DNA from: Fen-1258 sp964441505
GTDB taxonomy: Bacteria; Bacteroidota; Ignavibacteria; Ignavibacteriales; Melioribacteraceae
Length of the DNA stretch: 64,000 nt
Direction of reading: 5' to 3'
Assembly (NCBI GenBank): GCA_964441505.1
Contig: CAYTUV010000016.1
Coordinates: 13,488-77,487 of the forward strand
A program made the position numbers and the translations under genes. The notes under the pieces are model-generated. The model saw only the letters and a list, made by a program, of their open reading frames with translations, did no database searches and was not told the origin of the DNA. Of the stretch, positions 1-8,940 are shown piece after piece; the first letter of the stretch is position 1; the number at the start of each line of letters is the position of its first letter.

Positions 1-156
1 AACATCGTGAAAAGCTTTCAACTCACGATTCTCTGTTCGCTGTCCGTAGTTGATATGAATCATGGCAAGCCGGTGAGTTTGATTTGCAATAGCAGCGGTA
101 ACACAGCTATCCATTCCACCGCTTAAGGCAACTACGGCTAATTTATCTTTGGTCAT
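1..156 (-). CDS. queC: 7-cyano-7-deazaguanine synthase QueC, N-terminal part only
   Basis: The gene runs off the left edge, so only the first 52 codons are present, starting with ATG at 154-156. They read MTKDKLAVVALSGGMDS, then NYGQRTENREL. The SGGMDS stretch is the PP-loop ATP-binding motif of the QueC/GuaA/NadE group, and the following YGQR-x-x-REL is typical of QueC. QueC makes preQ0 from 7-carboxy-7-deazaguanine in queuosine synthesis in the cytoplasm. The PP-loop is seen directly; the choice of QueC over other PP-loop enzymes rests on recognising the second motif. Confidence 0.8.
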   Translation of the reverse strand, partial: MTKDKLAVVALSGGMDSCVTAAIANQTHRLAMIHINYGQRTENRELKAFHDV

Positions 157-229
157 TATTATTCTGATTAATTGCTATCGGAAAATAGCAAATTGGAATC
201 TGATAATGAAAAGTTGAATAAATAATGGC

Positions 230-299
230 ACACAGATTTAACAGATCGGACGGATTTTAACTGATCAGTTTCAATCTGTTTAATCAGTTCGATCTGCGT
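230..299. repeat. Imperfect inverted repeat made of ACAGAT/GGATT words (intergenic element, type A)
   Basis: Between queC and the MFS gene lies an imperfect palindrome of two 39-base arms (230-268 and 261-299) that share the self-complementary centre CTGATCAG. About 29 of 39 positions match between one arm and the reverse complement of the other. Each arm is built from repeated words such as ACAGATT, AACAGAT and CGGATTTTAA with a period near 10-12 bases. The element ends two bases before the stop codon of the MFS gene. The same words recur at 9841-9876. No coding potential is seen. Confidence 0.6.
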
Positions 300-300
300 T

Positions 301-1479
301 CTATTTTCTTTTTAATAATGGAGATGTTCTTTCGAAAGAGAAAAGAAAGAATGCAATAATCAAACTCACAACTGATGAAAGTAGAAACGGCACTTGTGCG
401 CCGAAACTATCCCACAAAAATCCGGCAAGAACGGACCCTATCATCACAGCAAAACTTGAAAGCATTGTTAGCAGACCAATTGCAGTTCCGCGAAATTCAT
501 CCGGTACAAGATCTGAGACCCACGCTTTCGAAACTCCTTCTGTTGATGCGGCATAAATTCCGTAAAGCGCAAAGAGCAACCAAACCATGTAAAAATTCTG
601 ATTCATTGCAAAACCGAGATAAACAACTGAGAAAATTATTAAACCAATTATAAATGTATTCTTCTTTCCAAATTTATCTGCAAGAATTCCAACCGGATAA
701 GACGCGAATGCATAAATTAAATTATAAAAGACATAGCCCAGAATAGCTATAGTGTCAGAGTCTGCAACCTGTTTTGATTTCAAAATTAGAAATACATCGC
801 TGCTATTTACCAGTGAAAAAATTGTAAGAAAGATGAGAAGAATTTTATACTCACGAGGGGCTGTTTTCCAAAAACCAGCATATTTTTTTTTCTTCGAGGA
901 TTTTGCTATTGCCTTATTGTCTTTCACTACGAATGTAAAACCAATTGCAAATGCTGATGGAATAAGAGCAAAGAGATAGATCCAGGAATATTTTCCCGGG
1001 AAAAAGTAGAGAAGCGTAATTGCTATGATTGGTCCAGCTACAGCACCAAAAGTATCCATGCTTCTGTGAAATCCGAAAACAGCTCCGGTATTTCCATTTG
1101 CATAACTTGCCAGCAACGCATCGCGAGGGGCTGTACGGATACCTTTTCCTATTCTATCTGCGACCCTTGCAAAAATCACTGCCGGAACTGTAACAATCAA
1201 ACCGGGCAATGATTTCATCAATCCGGATAGACCGTAACCAATAACAATAAAAATGGAACGCTTGCCGGTTTTATCTGAGAGAGCGCCAAAATATCCTTTG
1301 AGTAAACCGGCTGTTACTTCGGCTATCCCTTCAATTACTCCAACAAGCGACATCGAGGCCCCAAGAATGGATGTAAGAAAAATTGGTGTGACGGGATAGA
1401 GCATCTCGCTTGCAATATCAGTGAAGAAGCTGATCAATCCAAGAATAACAACCGGTCGTGTGATGTTTTTAAATTTCAT
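301..1479 (-). CDS. MFS transporter
   Basis: A 392-residue membrane protein with about 12 hydrophobic segments, the usual length for a major facilitator permease. The loop between helices 2 and 3 reads GALSDKTGKR (about residues 66-75), the MFS motif A, and it recurs as ADKFGKKN in the second half. ADRIGKGIRTAPRDA (about 107-121) is a conserved stretch of a subgroup of bacterial MFS proteins often annotated as drug or sugar-type exporters. The substrate cannot be read from the sequence. It is transcribed towards queC, but the palindrome in the 144-base gap argues against a tight operon. The ATG start directly precedes the hydrophobic N-terminus. Confidence 0.85.
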   Translation of the reverse strand: MKFKNITRPVVILGLISFFTDIASEMLYPVTPIFLTSILGASMSLVGVIEGIAEVTAGLLKGYFGALSDKTGKRSIFIVIGYGLSGLMKSLPGLIVTVPAVIFARVADRIGKGIRTAPRDALLASYANGNTGAVFGFHRSMDTFGAVAGPIIAITLLYFFPGKYSWIYLFALIPSAFAIGFTFVVKDNKAIAKSSKKKKYAGFWKTAPREYKILLIFLTIFSLVNSSDVFLILKSKQVADSDTIAILGYVFYNLIYAFASYPVGILADKFGKKNTFIIGLIIFSVVYLGFAMNQNFYMVWLLFALYGIYAASTEGVSKAWVSDLVPDEFRGTAIGLLTMLSSFAVMIGSVLAGFLWDSFGAQVPFLLSSVVSLIIAFFLFSFERTSPLLKRK

Positions 1480-1602
1480 ATTTGTGAATTCTGTAAAGTG
1501 AATATTCTCACAGGAATATAATATTTCTAACAGTTTATATTCATTATTTTACACTATGTTTTATTTGCCACATAGGAATTTTATTGGCAACGGTTAAATT
1601 AC

Positions 1603-1699
1603 GGGTACTTCTAAAAACTATCTTTTGTAAATATTTAACGCAGAGAACGCAAAGAAAAAGCAAAGTTCGCAAAGGATATTGAGGTTTTTAGAACTACCC
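1603..1699. repeat. Short intergenic element with 17-base inverted ends and GCAAAG words
   Basis: The stretch is bounded by an inverted repeat: GGGTACTTCTAAAAACT at 1603-1619 and, on the other strand, GGGTAGTTCTAAAAACC at 1683-1699 (15 of 17 positions). The interior carries spaced repeats of the words AACGCAGAG, AACGCAAAG, GCAAAG and TCGCAAAGG. It lies in the gap between two divergent genes, the MFS transporter and the YciO-type protein. The layout resembles a miniature inverted-repeat element, but no target duplication was identified. Confidence 0.55.
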
Positions 1700-1741
1700 T
1701 TACATCATATTTGATACGATAGTATTAACTAAGGAGACAGT

Positions 1742-2353
1742 ATGGAATTTTACGAATTACATCCGGTGACGCCCCAAATGCGATTTATAAACAAGGCCGT
1801 GGAAGTCTTGAAAAACGGTGGAGTTATAATTTATCCGACTGATACCGTTTATGGGTTTGGCTGTGATATATTTAATAAAGAAGCGCTTGAACGAATTTAT
1901 TCGATAAAATTAGATGCGGGAACAAAGTTGTTCAGTTTTATCTGCCACGATTTAAAAGACATTGCCCGTTATGCTAAAGTATCCGATTACGCATACAAGA
2001 GTATGAAAAAGTTGCTGCCCGGCCCTTACACTTTTGTCTTACCTGCGGCGCGCGAAGTTCCAAAAAAATTGTGGACAAAAAGAAAAACAGTGGGAATACG
2101 AATACCGAATAATAACATCGCATTGACACTTGCCAAAGAAATGGGCAATCCGATTATCAGCACGAGTGTCACAAATCGTAAAGGAGAAATTTTATTCGAT
2201 CCGCTTGAAATACAGGCAATCTTTAATTCACATGTTGAGCTGATGCTCTCATCCGGAGCGCTGGAAGGTAAACCATCAAGTATTATTGATCTGAGCAGTG
2301 ATGAACCGGAAATATTGCGGGAAGGTGCCGGTGATGTTAGTATGTTTCTCTAA
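1742..2353 (+). CDS. Sua5/YciO/YrdC-family protein, YciO type
   Basis: 203 residues forming one YrdC domain. The N-terminus (FYELHPVTPQMRFINKAVEV) matches the YciO branch, and YPTDTVYGFGCDIFN (about 31-45) is the nucleotide-binding start of the fold. The family proper (TsaC/Sua5) makes threonylcarbamoyl-AMP for the t6A modification of tRNA from threonine, bicarbonate and ATP. YciO proteins share the fold but are poor or unproven t6A enzymes; here the usual K-x-R stretch reads KLDAGTK. No C-terminal Sua5 domain is present. The ATG follows an AAGGAGAC ribosome site at 1732-1739. Confidence 0.85.
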   Translation: MEFYELHPVTPQMRFINKAVEVLKNGGVIIYPTDTVYGFGCDIFNKEALERIYSIKLDAGTKLFSFICHDLKDIARYAKVSDYAYKSMKKLLPGPYTFVLPAAREVPKKLWTKRKTVGIRIPNNNIALTLAKEMGNPIISTSVTNRKGEILFDPLEIQAIFNSHVELMLSSGALEGKPSSIIDLSSDEPEILREGAGDVSMFL

Positions 2354-2473
2354 TGATTGACTTTTCAGATAATAAATTTTTGGGAGCGAATAAGATACAG
2401 TTCTGCGGGATCCTACATTCAGGGATTTTCTCTTTAAGAAGAGCGGCTGTTCAGAAAATTTTCATGCTTTCGA

Positions 2474-2713
2474 TTATCCAATCCAATTCTCAGATGTGTG
2501 AGAGAATGGTCTACTTCTTTTTTCCGGCTTTTGTGACTCTGATTTTGGCGGCTGATTTTTTGTAATTTCATCAGCAGGTGAGGTAAAGTCAGAAATAAAA
2601 GTCAGCGTGTTCCTATCTTGGGGATTACCTTGCTCTCTGCTTCTTTGAACACGTCCCGGAATTGCCGGCCATTTAGATTTTGCGCCTGAGTCGGATATAG
2701 TCAGTACGCTCAT
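2474..2713 (-). CDS. Small hypothetical protein (79 aa)
   Basis: The main support is an unusually good ribosome-binding site: AGGAGG (2719-2724 on this strand) lies five bases before the ATG at 2711-2713. The product is polar, rich in Ser, Lys, Pro and Arg, and has no membrane segment, signal peptide or motif I recognise; it begins MSVLTISDSGAKSKWPAIPG. Its 3' part overlaps a competing plus-strand frame that has no ribosome site. It stands alone between the YciO-type gene and the SDR gene. It may be a lineage-specific small protein; function unknown. Confidence 0.45.
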   Translation of the reverse strand: MSVLTISDSGAKSKWPAIPGRVQRSREQGNPQDRNTLTFISDFTSPADEITKNQPPKSESQKPEKRSRPFSHTSENWIG

Positions 2714-2987
2714 TTGTACCTCCTATATAATTAAACTGTATGCGAGAGAAATTATGAAATGTGAGAAGAATAAAATATTCTCTGTGTAAATATAAGAAAT
2801 TGAGAGGTAGAAGTAACTAAAATTATAATTCCAGTTTTTATGGTTGAATAATGGGGTTATTCAAAATTGACATGTAAGGGATGAATGGAAAAATGCGGTT
2901 TGTGTCGAATTGAGTTCAACCCAAAATTTATTCCGACCGCACTAAAAGCAATACATCTAAAATTCATTGTCCACACAACAGGCAAGA

Positions 2988-3770
2988 TCAATTTGAATTA
3001 TCTTCTCTGTAAACTACTGTTGCACTGGCCTGCCTTGCTGCAAGAAGTGTAATCTCTGCGATATTAACATGCGCAGGGCGTGTAGCACAAAACACAACAG
3101 CATCTGCAACATCTTCACCCGTAAGAGGAGTCAATCCTTTATAAACATTTTTAGCTTTCTCTTCATCACCGTAAAAACGAATTTTACTGAATTCAGTCTC
3201 AACCAGGCCGGAATCAATTGTGCTTACAAGAATATTTTTATCGATGGTGTCCATTCTCAAAGATCTTGTAATTGCATCAACCGCATGTTTAGAGGCACAG
3301 TATACCGCGCCTTTGGGATATGCCTCATGACCGGCAATCGAACCGATGTTAATTATATGTCCACTCTTTCGCTCTATCATACCGGGTAAAATAAAATGCG
3401 TAACGTATAATAATCCTTTAACGTTTGTATCGATCATCTCTTCCCAGCCATCAGGATTATCTTCATAAAATTTATTTAAGCCACGTCCAAGTCCGGCATT
3501 GTTGATCAGTATATCGATCTTCTTAAATTCTTCCGGCAGCGATGCAATAGCCTTTCCTACTTCATCACGTTTAGTTACATCCAATTTAAAAGCAAATACT
3601 TTTACACCAAATTTTATGCGGATATCTTCGGCAATTTCATTCACTAAATTTAAGCGACGGGCACTAATGATAAGATTGGCGCCTTGTTCGGCAAACGCAT
3701 AAGCTGATGCTTTGCCAATACCAGATGTTGCCCCCGTAATAAAAACAAATTTTCCCTTTACTGATTTCAT
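2988..3770 (-). CDS. SDR-family NAD(P)-dependent oxidoreductase, YdfG-like
   Basis: 260 residues, a classical short-chain dehydrogenase length. The Rossmann motif TGATSGIG is at about residues 12-19, NNAG at about 91-94, and the catalytic Ser-Tyr-Lys set is visible in INIGSIAG and YCASK. The order of motifs and the sequence around INIGSIAGHEAYPKGAVYCASK's region resemble YdfG-type enzymes, NADP-dependent 3-hydroxy acid or serine dehydrogenases. The substrate is therefore an inference from similarity. It is divergent from ccoI, with about 90 bases between them. The protein is cytosolic, with no signal peptide. Confidence 0.85.
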   Translation of the reverse strand: MKSVKGKFVFITGATSGIGKASAYAFAEQGANLIISARRLNLVNEIAEDIRIKFGVKVFAFKLDVTKRDEVGKAIASLPEEFKKIDILINNAGLGRGLNKFYEDNPDGWEEMIDTNVKGLLYVTHFILPGMIERKSGHIINIGSIAGHEAYPKGAVYCASKHAVDAITRSLRMDTIDKNILVSTIDSGLVETEFSKIRFYGDEEKAKNVYKGLTPLTGEDVADAVVFCATRPAHVNIAEITLLAARQASATVVYREDNSN

Positions 3771-3862
3771 AAACTCCTCAAAGGATTTTCAAAATTTTCG
3801 CTCCAAATTTAGTACAATTTCATTTCATTTCTAATTCGACAAACTGTCCGCAGTTTTTTATC

Positions 3863-6334
3863 TTGAACTTGCTTTTCAAACCGCTTAATAACTCAGAAGT
3901 ACAATTGGAACAGACAGACATTTTAGATAAAGATAGAACTACAATTATCAGTTGTTATCACTGCGGTGATGAATGTCCGGATGAATCTATAAGTATTGCC
4001 GGAAAAATATTTTGCTGCAACGGATGTAAAACTGTATTTGAACTGCTTGAAGGAAGCAACCTTTGCGATTACTACTCCATAGACCGGAATCCGGGGTTAA
4101 CACGAAAACATTACATTGAACGCAACTACGAATTTCTCGACGATCAGGAGCTGAAACAAAAATTAGTCGATTTTACCGACGGAAAGTTATCAAGGGTGAC
4201 ATTTGATATTCCTCAGATGCACTGCAGTTCATGCATTTGGATACTTGAAAATCTATACAATCTCAATGCCGGCATAAGATCATCTAAAGTCAATTTTCTT
4301 CAAAAAAAAATTTTTATTGCTTTTTCAGAAGAGTCAACCTCATTAAAAGAAATTGTTCAGTTGCTTGATTCGCTCGGTTACGAACCACAGCTCAATCTTG
4401 CCGGGAAAAAAGAGGAGAAATCTAAAAGCGAGTATAAAGATCTTTACTATAAAGTTGGTGTAGCAGGATTTTGTTTTGGCAATATAATGCTTCTGAGTTT
4501 TCCGGAATATCTTTCAATAAACATCTCCGGGCAGGATCAGCTTAAACATATTTTCGCATACCTCAATCTTATTCTTTCACTCCCCGTTTTCTTTTACAGC
4601 GCTAACGGTTACTTTATTTCTGCCTGGAAAGGATTGAAGAAAAAGATTGTCAACATAGATGTTCCTCTTGCGCTTGGCCTTGCAGTCTTATTTATAAGAA
4701 GTCTGGTTGAAATTATCTTTTTGAATGGTGCCGGTTATCTGGATTCACTTTCCGGATTAGTATTATTTCTTCTAGCCGGAAAACTATTTCAGAACAAAAC
4801 TTATGATACAATTAATTTCGAGCGGGACTATAAATCATATTTCCCCATATCAATTACAATCAGAAAAGATGAAAATGAAACTACAATTCCTGTTGAGAAA
4901 TTATCAATAGGTGACAGACTTATAATCCGCAACAATGAATTGATTCCAGCTGATTCAATTCTGATAAAAGGAACCGCCAATATTGACTATAGTTTTGTTA
5001 CGGGTGAATCAATTCCGGTACAAAAATTAAACGGAGAAATGCTTTATGCCGGCGGAAAGCAGATTGGCGGAGCATTGGAAGTTGAAACGATAAAAGATGT
5101 GTCGCAAAGTTATTTAACCCAGCTCTGGAATAATAGAGCATTCCGAAAGGAAGATCGTGAGCAGGATTCAAAAATTATTTCTTTTGCAAATGTTGTGAGT
5201 AAATATTTTACGTTTGCCGTAATCGCACTTGCGGTGGCTGCCGCAGTTATATGGCTGCCCGATACGATTCTCGCGTTCAACGCTTTTACGGCTGTTTTAA
5301 TTGTTGCATGTCCGTGTGCGCTTGCACTATCAACACCATTCGCTCTCGGAAATACACTCCGGGTTTTTGGAAAAAACAAATTTTATCTGAAGAACACATT
5401 CATCATCGAAAAACTTGCTGCAGTTGATTCAATTGTTTTTGATAAAACCGGCACAATTACGGAGAACAGCGTTTCATCAGCTCAGTTCGAAGGATCTGTC
5501 TTGAGTGAAACTGAAAAAAATATAGTCAAATCAATCGTCCGGAATTCAGCCCATCCGCTTAGCACGGCAATATTCAATTCAATCGATTCCGGGGTCATTA
5601 AACCTGTAGAGGATTTCGTCGAGCAAACAGGCCGGGGAATTCATGCAAATGTAGAAGGGATTGATGTAAGGATTGGTTCGCACATTTTCCTGAATATTCA
5701 GAATGAAGCAGACTCAAATAACAAAGCAACAAAAGTCTTTCTTTCATTAAACGGAAAAGTGCGGGGTTATTTTAAAATTGCCAACAAGTATCGTGAAGGA
5801 TTATCCGAGAGTATAACCGAGCTAGAGAAAAACTATGAACTCTCACTCCTTTCAGGTGATAACACCGGCGAACTGGAAACTCTTCGGAAATTTTTTGGCA
5901 ATGTAAATGAGCTTCATTTTCTTCAGTCGCCGCAGGATAAACTGGATTTCGTAAATGCTCTTCGGAAAAAAGGAAAAAAAGTTTTAATGATAGGGGACGG
6001 ACTAAATGACGCAGGTGCTCTGAAACAAAGTGATGTCGGAATTTCTATTTCGGATAACACAAATAATTTTTCTCCGGCATGTGATGGTATTCTGGATTCG
6101 GCATCATTCAGCCGTTTGAAAGATTTTATCTCATTCTCGAAGACCAGTAAAAAAATTATTATTTACAGTTTTGTCTTATCCTTGATTTACAATATTTTCG
6201 GATTGGGATTTGCGTTTCAGGGAACGCTTTCCCCGCTCATAGCAGCGATTCTCATGCCGGTCAGTTCAATCTCGGCAGTTTTATTTACTTCGATTTCGAT
6301 AAATGTAATGGCAAAGCGTAAAGGTTTATTATAA
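3863..6334 (+). CDS. ccoI: Copper-transporting P1B-type ATPase for cbb3 oxidase assembly (CcoI/FixI)
   Basis: 823 residues. Domains in order: an N-terminal zinc-ribbon-like Cys cluster (C31, C34, then CCNGC near 50) typical of CcoI-type pumps; an HMA domain with C121-x-x-C124; transmembrane helices with the metal-binding C483-P484-C485; the phosphorylation site D527-KTGT; and a hinge GDGLNDAGAL near the C-terminus. P1B ATPases with this N-terminus deliver copper to the periplasmic side for the heme-copper centre of cbb3 oxidase. A TTG start is used, as no ATG or GTG occurs in frame before the HMA domain. Its stop overlaps the ATG of ccoS by one base, which suggests translational coupling. Copper specificity is inferred from family and neighbours. 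Confidence 0.9.
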   Translation: MNLLFKPLNNSEVQLEQTDILDKDRTTIISCYHCGDECPDESISIAGKIFCCNGCKTVFELLEGSNLCDYYSIDRNPGLTRKHYIERNYEFLDDQELKQKLVDFTDGKLSRVTFDIPQMHCSSCIWILENLYNLNAGIRSSKVNFLQKKIFIAFSEESTSLKEIVQLLDSLGYEPQLNLAGKKEEKSKSEYKDLYYKVGVAGFCFGNIMLLSFPEYLSINISGQDQLKHIFAYLNLILSLPVFFYSANGYFISAWKGLKKKIVNIDVPLALGLAVLFIRSLVEIIFLNGAGYLDSLSGLVLFLLAGKLFQNKTYDTINFERDYKSYFPISITIRKDENETTIPVEKLSIGDRLIIRNNELIPADSILIKGTANIDYSFVTGESIPVQKLNGEMLYAGGKQIGGALEVETIKDVSQSYLTQLWNNRAFRKEDREQDSKIISFANVVSKYFTFAVIALAVAAAVIWLPDTILAFNAFTAVLIVACPCALALSTPFALGNTLRVFGKNKFYLKNTFIIEKLAAVDSIVFDKTGTITENSVSSAQFEGSVLSETEKNIVKSIVRNSAHPLSTAIFNSIDSGVIKPVEDFVEQTGRGIHANVEGIDVRIGSHIFLNIQNEADSNNKATKVFLSLNGKVRGYFKIANKYREGLSESITELEKNYELSLLSGDNTGELETLRKFFGNVNELHFLQSPQDKLDFVNALRKKGKKVLMIGDGLNDAGALKQSDVGISISDNTNNFSPACDGILDSASFSRLKDFISFSKTSKKIIIYSFVLSLIYNIFGLGFAFQGTLSPLIAAILMPVSSISAVLFTSISINVMAKRKGLL

Positions 6335-6525
6335 TGTCTGTAATTATTGTTCTAATTGGAGCGAGTCTGTTAGTTGCAACCGGCTTTTTGATCGCATATT
6401 TGTGGGCGGTTAAGAGCGGTCAGTATGAGGATAAGTATACGCCGTCCGTTAGAATTCTTTTTGAAGATTCTAATAAGCGAGAAGCTAAAGGCAAGAAGCA
6501 AGAAGTAACAGAGGATAAAAAATAG
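6334..6525 (+). CDS. ccoS: cbb3-type oxidase assembly protein CcoS
   Basis: 63 residues: one N-terminal transmembrane helix followed by WAVKSGQYEDKYTPSVRILF, which matches the conserved CcoS core W-x(3)-SGQ(Y/F)-x-D. CcoS is a small inner-membrane protein needed for cofactor insertion into cbb3 oxidase. It starts inside the stop codon of ccoI. The last 15 residues are an unusual run of Lys, Glu, Arg and Gln (KREAKGKKQEVTEDKK) encoded by GAAG-repeat sequence that continues into the intergenic spacer, so this tail may be repeat-derived. Confidence 0.9.
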   Translation: MSVIIVLIGASLLVATGFLIAYLWAVKSGQYEDKYTPSVRILFEDSNKREAKGKKQEVTEDKK

Positions 6526-6566
6526 TTCTAATCTTCTACCTCTGACTTTTCGCGTCTAACCTCTTA
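6480..6566. repeat. AGAAG/CCTCT word repeat spanning the ccoS end and spacer (type C)
   Basis: From the last codons of ccoS into the spacer, the sequence consists of AGAAGC, AAGAAG and ACAGAGG words, followed by the complementary ATCTTCTACCTCTGAC, CTAACCTCTTAC words. The two halves can pair imperfectly around ACAGAGG/CCTCTGA. This looks like an insertion of a low-complexity intergenic element at the 3' end of ccoS rather than coding sequence under selection. The boundaries are approximate. Confidence 0.4.
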
Positions 6567-6607
6567 CATGGTGAAAACAATCAATCATTAAATCAGGAGT
6601 TCTCTTA

Positions 6608-8734
6608 ATGCAGGTTGAGAAATTCAGTTATGATAATAATGTCGTCAAACAGTTTGTAATAGCGGCAGTGGTTTTCGCTATCGTTGGAATGCTTGTCGGT
6701 TTAACTATAGCAGTACAGCTTTATGTCCCGGAGTTAAATCTCGGCATTGCGTGGCTGACATTCGGACGGCTGCGCCCGCTTCACACAAATGCCGTGATCT
6801 TTGCGTTTGTTGGAAATATAATTTTCGCCGGTATTTATTATTCTCTACAGAGAGTTGTAAAAGCAAGAATGTGGAGTGATAAACTAAGTCAAATCCATTT
6901 TTGGGGATGGCAGTTTATAATTCTTGCTGCTGCCATCAGCCTCCCTCTTGGTATAACAACCAGCAAAGAATACGCAGAGCTCGAATGGCCGATCGATCTC
7001 ATGATTGCAATTGTGTGGTTGGTTTTCGGCGCAAATTTATTCGGAACAATTATTAAGAGACGCGAAAAACATATGTACGTTGCTGTCTGGTTTTATATCG
7101 CAACATTCGTAACTATTACTGTTCTCCACGTTGTAAACTCAATTGAAATTCCTGTTAGTTTTCTAAAAAGCTATCCGGTGTATGCCGGTGTGCAGGATGC
7201 GCTCGTTCAGTGGTGGTACGGACATAACGCTGTGGCATTCTTCCTTACAACTCCGTTTCTTGGATTGATGTATTACTTCCTTCCAAAAGCTGCTAACCGC
7301 CCGGTTTACTCATATAGATTATCTATACTTCATTTTTGGGCATTAATATTTCTCTACATCTGGGCAGGTCCGCATCATCTTCTCTATTCTGCTCTGCCGG
7401 ACTGGGCTCAATCGCTGGGAACAGTTTTTTCGATTATGCTAATCGCTCCCTCCTGGGGCGGAATGTTGAACGGGTTGTTAACATTGCGCGGAGCCTGGGA
7501 CCGGGTTCGTGAAGATCCTATTCTAAAATTTATGGTTGTCGCTATTACTGCTTACGGTATGGCAACTTTTGAAGGTCCGATGCTCTCTCTTAAAAATGTA
7601 AATGCGATTTCACATTTTACCGATTGGACAATAGCGCATGTGCACGTAGGCGCTCTGGGATGGAACGGAATGTTATCATTTGGAATTTTATATTGGATGA
7701 TTCCAAAGATGTGGGGCACTCATTTGTATTCGAAGAAATCTGCAAATCTGCATTTTTGGATTTCAACTCTCGGTATAGTTTTTTATGCCGTACCGATGTA
7801 CTGGGCGGGTGTAGCTCAGGCGTTAATGTGGAAACAATTTACTCCGCTTGGGGTTCTTCAATATCCCAATTTCTTAGAGACTACTCTTCAAATCATACCG
7901 ATGTATATAATACGTTCTTTCGGCGGATTACTCTATTTCGCTGGATTATTTTTGATGGTGCACAATTTAATGATGACTGCAAAGCAGGGTAAGTTTATTA
8001 AAAATGAAGAGACAGAAGCCCCGCCAATGGATCGTGAATCGGACAAAATTCAGAGAGGAATGATTCATCGCTGGCTTGAAAAAAGACCTGTCAAGTTTGC
8101 ACTTCTTTCTGCTGTTGTTGTTTTGATAGGTGGTCTTGTTGAAATGGTTCCTACATTTTTAATCAAATCAAATATTCCAACTATTACTGCGGTGAAACCA
8201 TATTCGCCACTCGAACTGCAAGGAAGAGATATTTACATTCGCGAAGGATGCGTTTCATGTCACTCGCAGCTTGTTCGTCCGTTCAGATCTGAAACGGAAC
8301 GGTATGGAGAGTATTCTAAAGCCGGAGAATTTGTTTATGATCATCCGTTTCTGTGGGGATCGAAAAGAACCGGACCTGATTTAATGAGAGAGGGGGGAAA
8401 GTATTCAAATCTCTGGCACTATCTTCATATGGAGGATCCGCGTCAGATGTCGCCGGGTTCGATTATGCCCCGTTACCCGTGGCTGTCAACACAAACATTA
8501 GATACATCCAGCACACATGCGAAAATTAACGCGATGCGTTTGCTGGGTGTTCCTTATGAAATTGGATATGAAAATTTTGCGAATGACGATTTAATGAAGC
8601 AGGCCAATCTCATCACCGCAGATCTGCAAAAGAACGGTGTGCCGGCTGAACCGGACAAAGAAATAATCGCACTGATAGCATATCTCCAGCGAATGGGAAC
8701 AGATATAAAAATAAACCAGGCGGCAGGTAAATAA
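6608..8734 (+). CDS. ccoNO: Fused cbb3 cytochrome c oxidase subunits I and II (CcoN-CcoO)
   Basis: 708 residues. The first about 470 form the 12-helix catalytic subunit CcoN: LRPLHTNAVIFAF, WYGHNAVAFFLTTPFLG, AGPHHLLYSALPDW and TIAHVHVGALGWNG carry the heme and copper-B histidines. After a helix at about 490-515 the CcoO part begins, with one c-type heme site C548-VS-C551-H552 and the axial-Met region GSIMPRYPWL. The complex reduces O2 to water at the inner membrane and pumps protons. In most bacteria the two subunits are separate genes; fusion is known in some Bacteroidota and relatives. The ATG is preceded by CAGGAG. Its stop overlaps the next start. Confidence 0.93.
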   Translation: MQVEKFSYDNNVVKQFVIAAVVFAIVGMLVGLTIAVQLYVPELNLGIAWLTFGRLRPLHTNAVIFAFVGNIIFAGIYYSLQRVVKARMWSDKLSQIHFWGWQFIILAAAISLPLGITTSKEYAELEWPIDLMIAIVWLVFGANLFGTIIKRREKHMYVAVWFYIATFVTITVLHVVNSIEIPVSFLKSYPVYAGVQDALVQWWYGHNAVAFFLTTPFLGLMYYFLPKAANRPVYSYRLSILHFWALIFLYIWAGPHHLLYSALPDWAQSLGTVFSIMLIAPSWGGMLNGLLTLRGAWDRVREDPILKFMVVAITAYGMATFEGPMLSLKNVNAISHFTDWTIAHVHVGALGWNGMLSFGILYWMIPKMWGTHLYSKKSANLHFWISTLGIVFYAVPMYWAGVAQALMWKQFTPLGVLQYPNFLETTLQIIPMYIIRSFGGLLYFAGLFLMVHNLMMTAKQGKFIKNEETEAPPMDRESDKIQRGMIHRWLEKRPVKFALLSAVVVLIGGLVEMVPTFLIKSNIPTITAVKPYSPLELQGRDIYIREGCVSCHSQLVRPFRSETERYGEYSKAGEFVYDHPFLWGSKRTGPDLMREGGKYSNLWHYLHMEDPRQMSPGSIMPRYPWLSTQTLDTSSTHAKINAMRLLGVPYEIGYENFANDDLMKQANLITADLQKNGVPAEPDKEIIALIAYLQRMGTDIKINQAAGK

Positions 8735-8940
8735 TGTTATCAAATAATTTAAGTAACATAGAAGGTGTTTCGGTTTTTCCGATCATATCCTTGATTGTGT
8801 TCTTCCTATTTTTTGCAGTTACAATAGTTTGGGTTCTACGTCTGGATAAAAAATACATCGTTCGGATGGGAAATCTTCCGTTCGAATCAAATTCGGAAAA
8901 CAATAATAATTCAGAGATGAAAGATGAAGTCAACCAATAA
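8734..8940 (+). CDS. ccoQ: Small cbb3 oxidase subunit, CcoQ/FixQ-like
   Basis: 68 residues: a single transmembrane helix (about 16-36) followed by a short polar tail rich in Asn, Ser and Glu. Size, topology and position between ccoNO and ccoP fit CcoQ, a small stabilising subunit of the oxidase. Sequence conservation of this family is low, so position carries much of the assignment. The start overlaps the ccoNO stop (TAATG), and the last 17 bases overlap the start of ccoP. Confidence 0.7.
   Translation: MLSNNLSNIEGVSVFPIISLIVFFLFFAVTIVWVLRLDKKYIVRMGNLPFESNSENNNNSEMKDEVNQ

Noticed and set aside
2353..2565. 70-codon plus-strand frame overlapping the YciO-type stop
   Set aside because: No ribosome site, composition unlike a protein, and it conflicts with the minus-strand frame that has a strong AGGAGG site.
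3771..3862. FNR-type TTGAT-N4-ATCAA site before ccoI
   Set aside because: The divergent gap was read on both strands and contains no convincing dyad of this type.
5110..5379. 89-codon minus-strand frame within ccoI
   Set aside because: Shadow of the pump gene across its CPC helix; no homology pattern.
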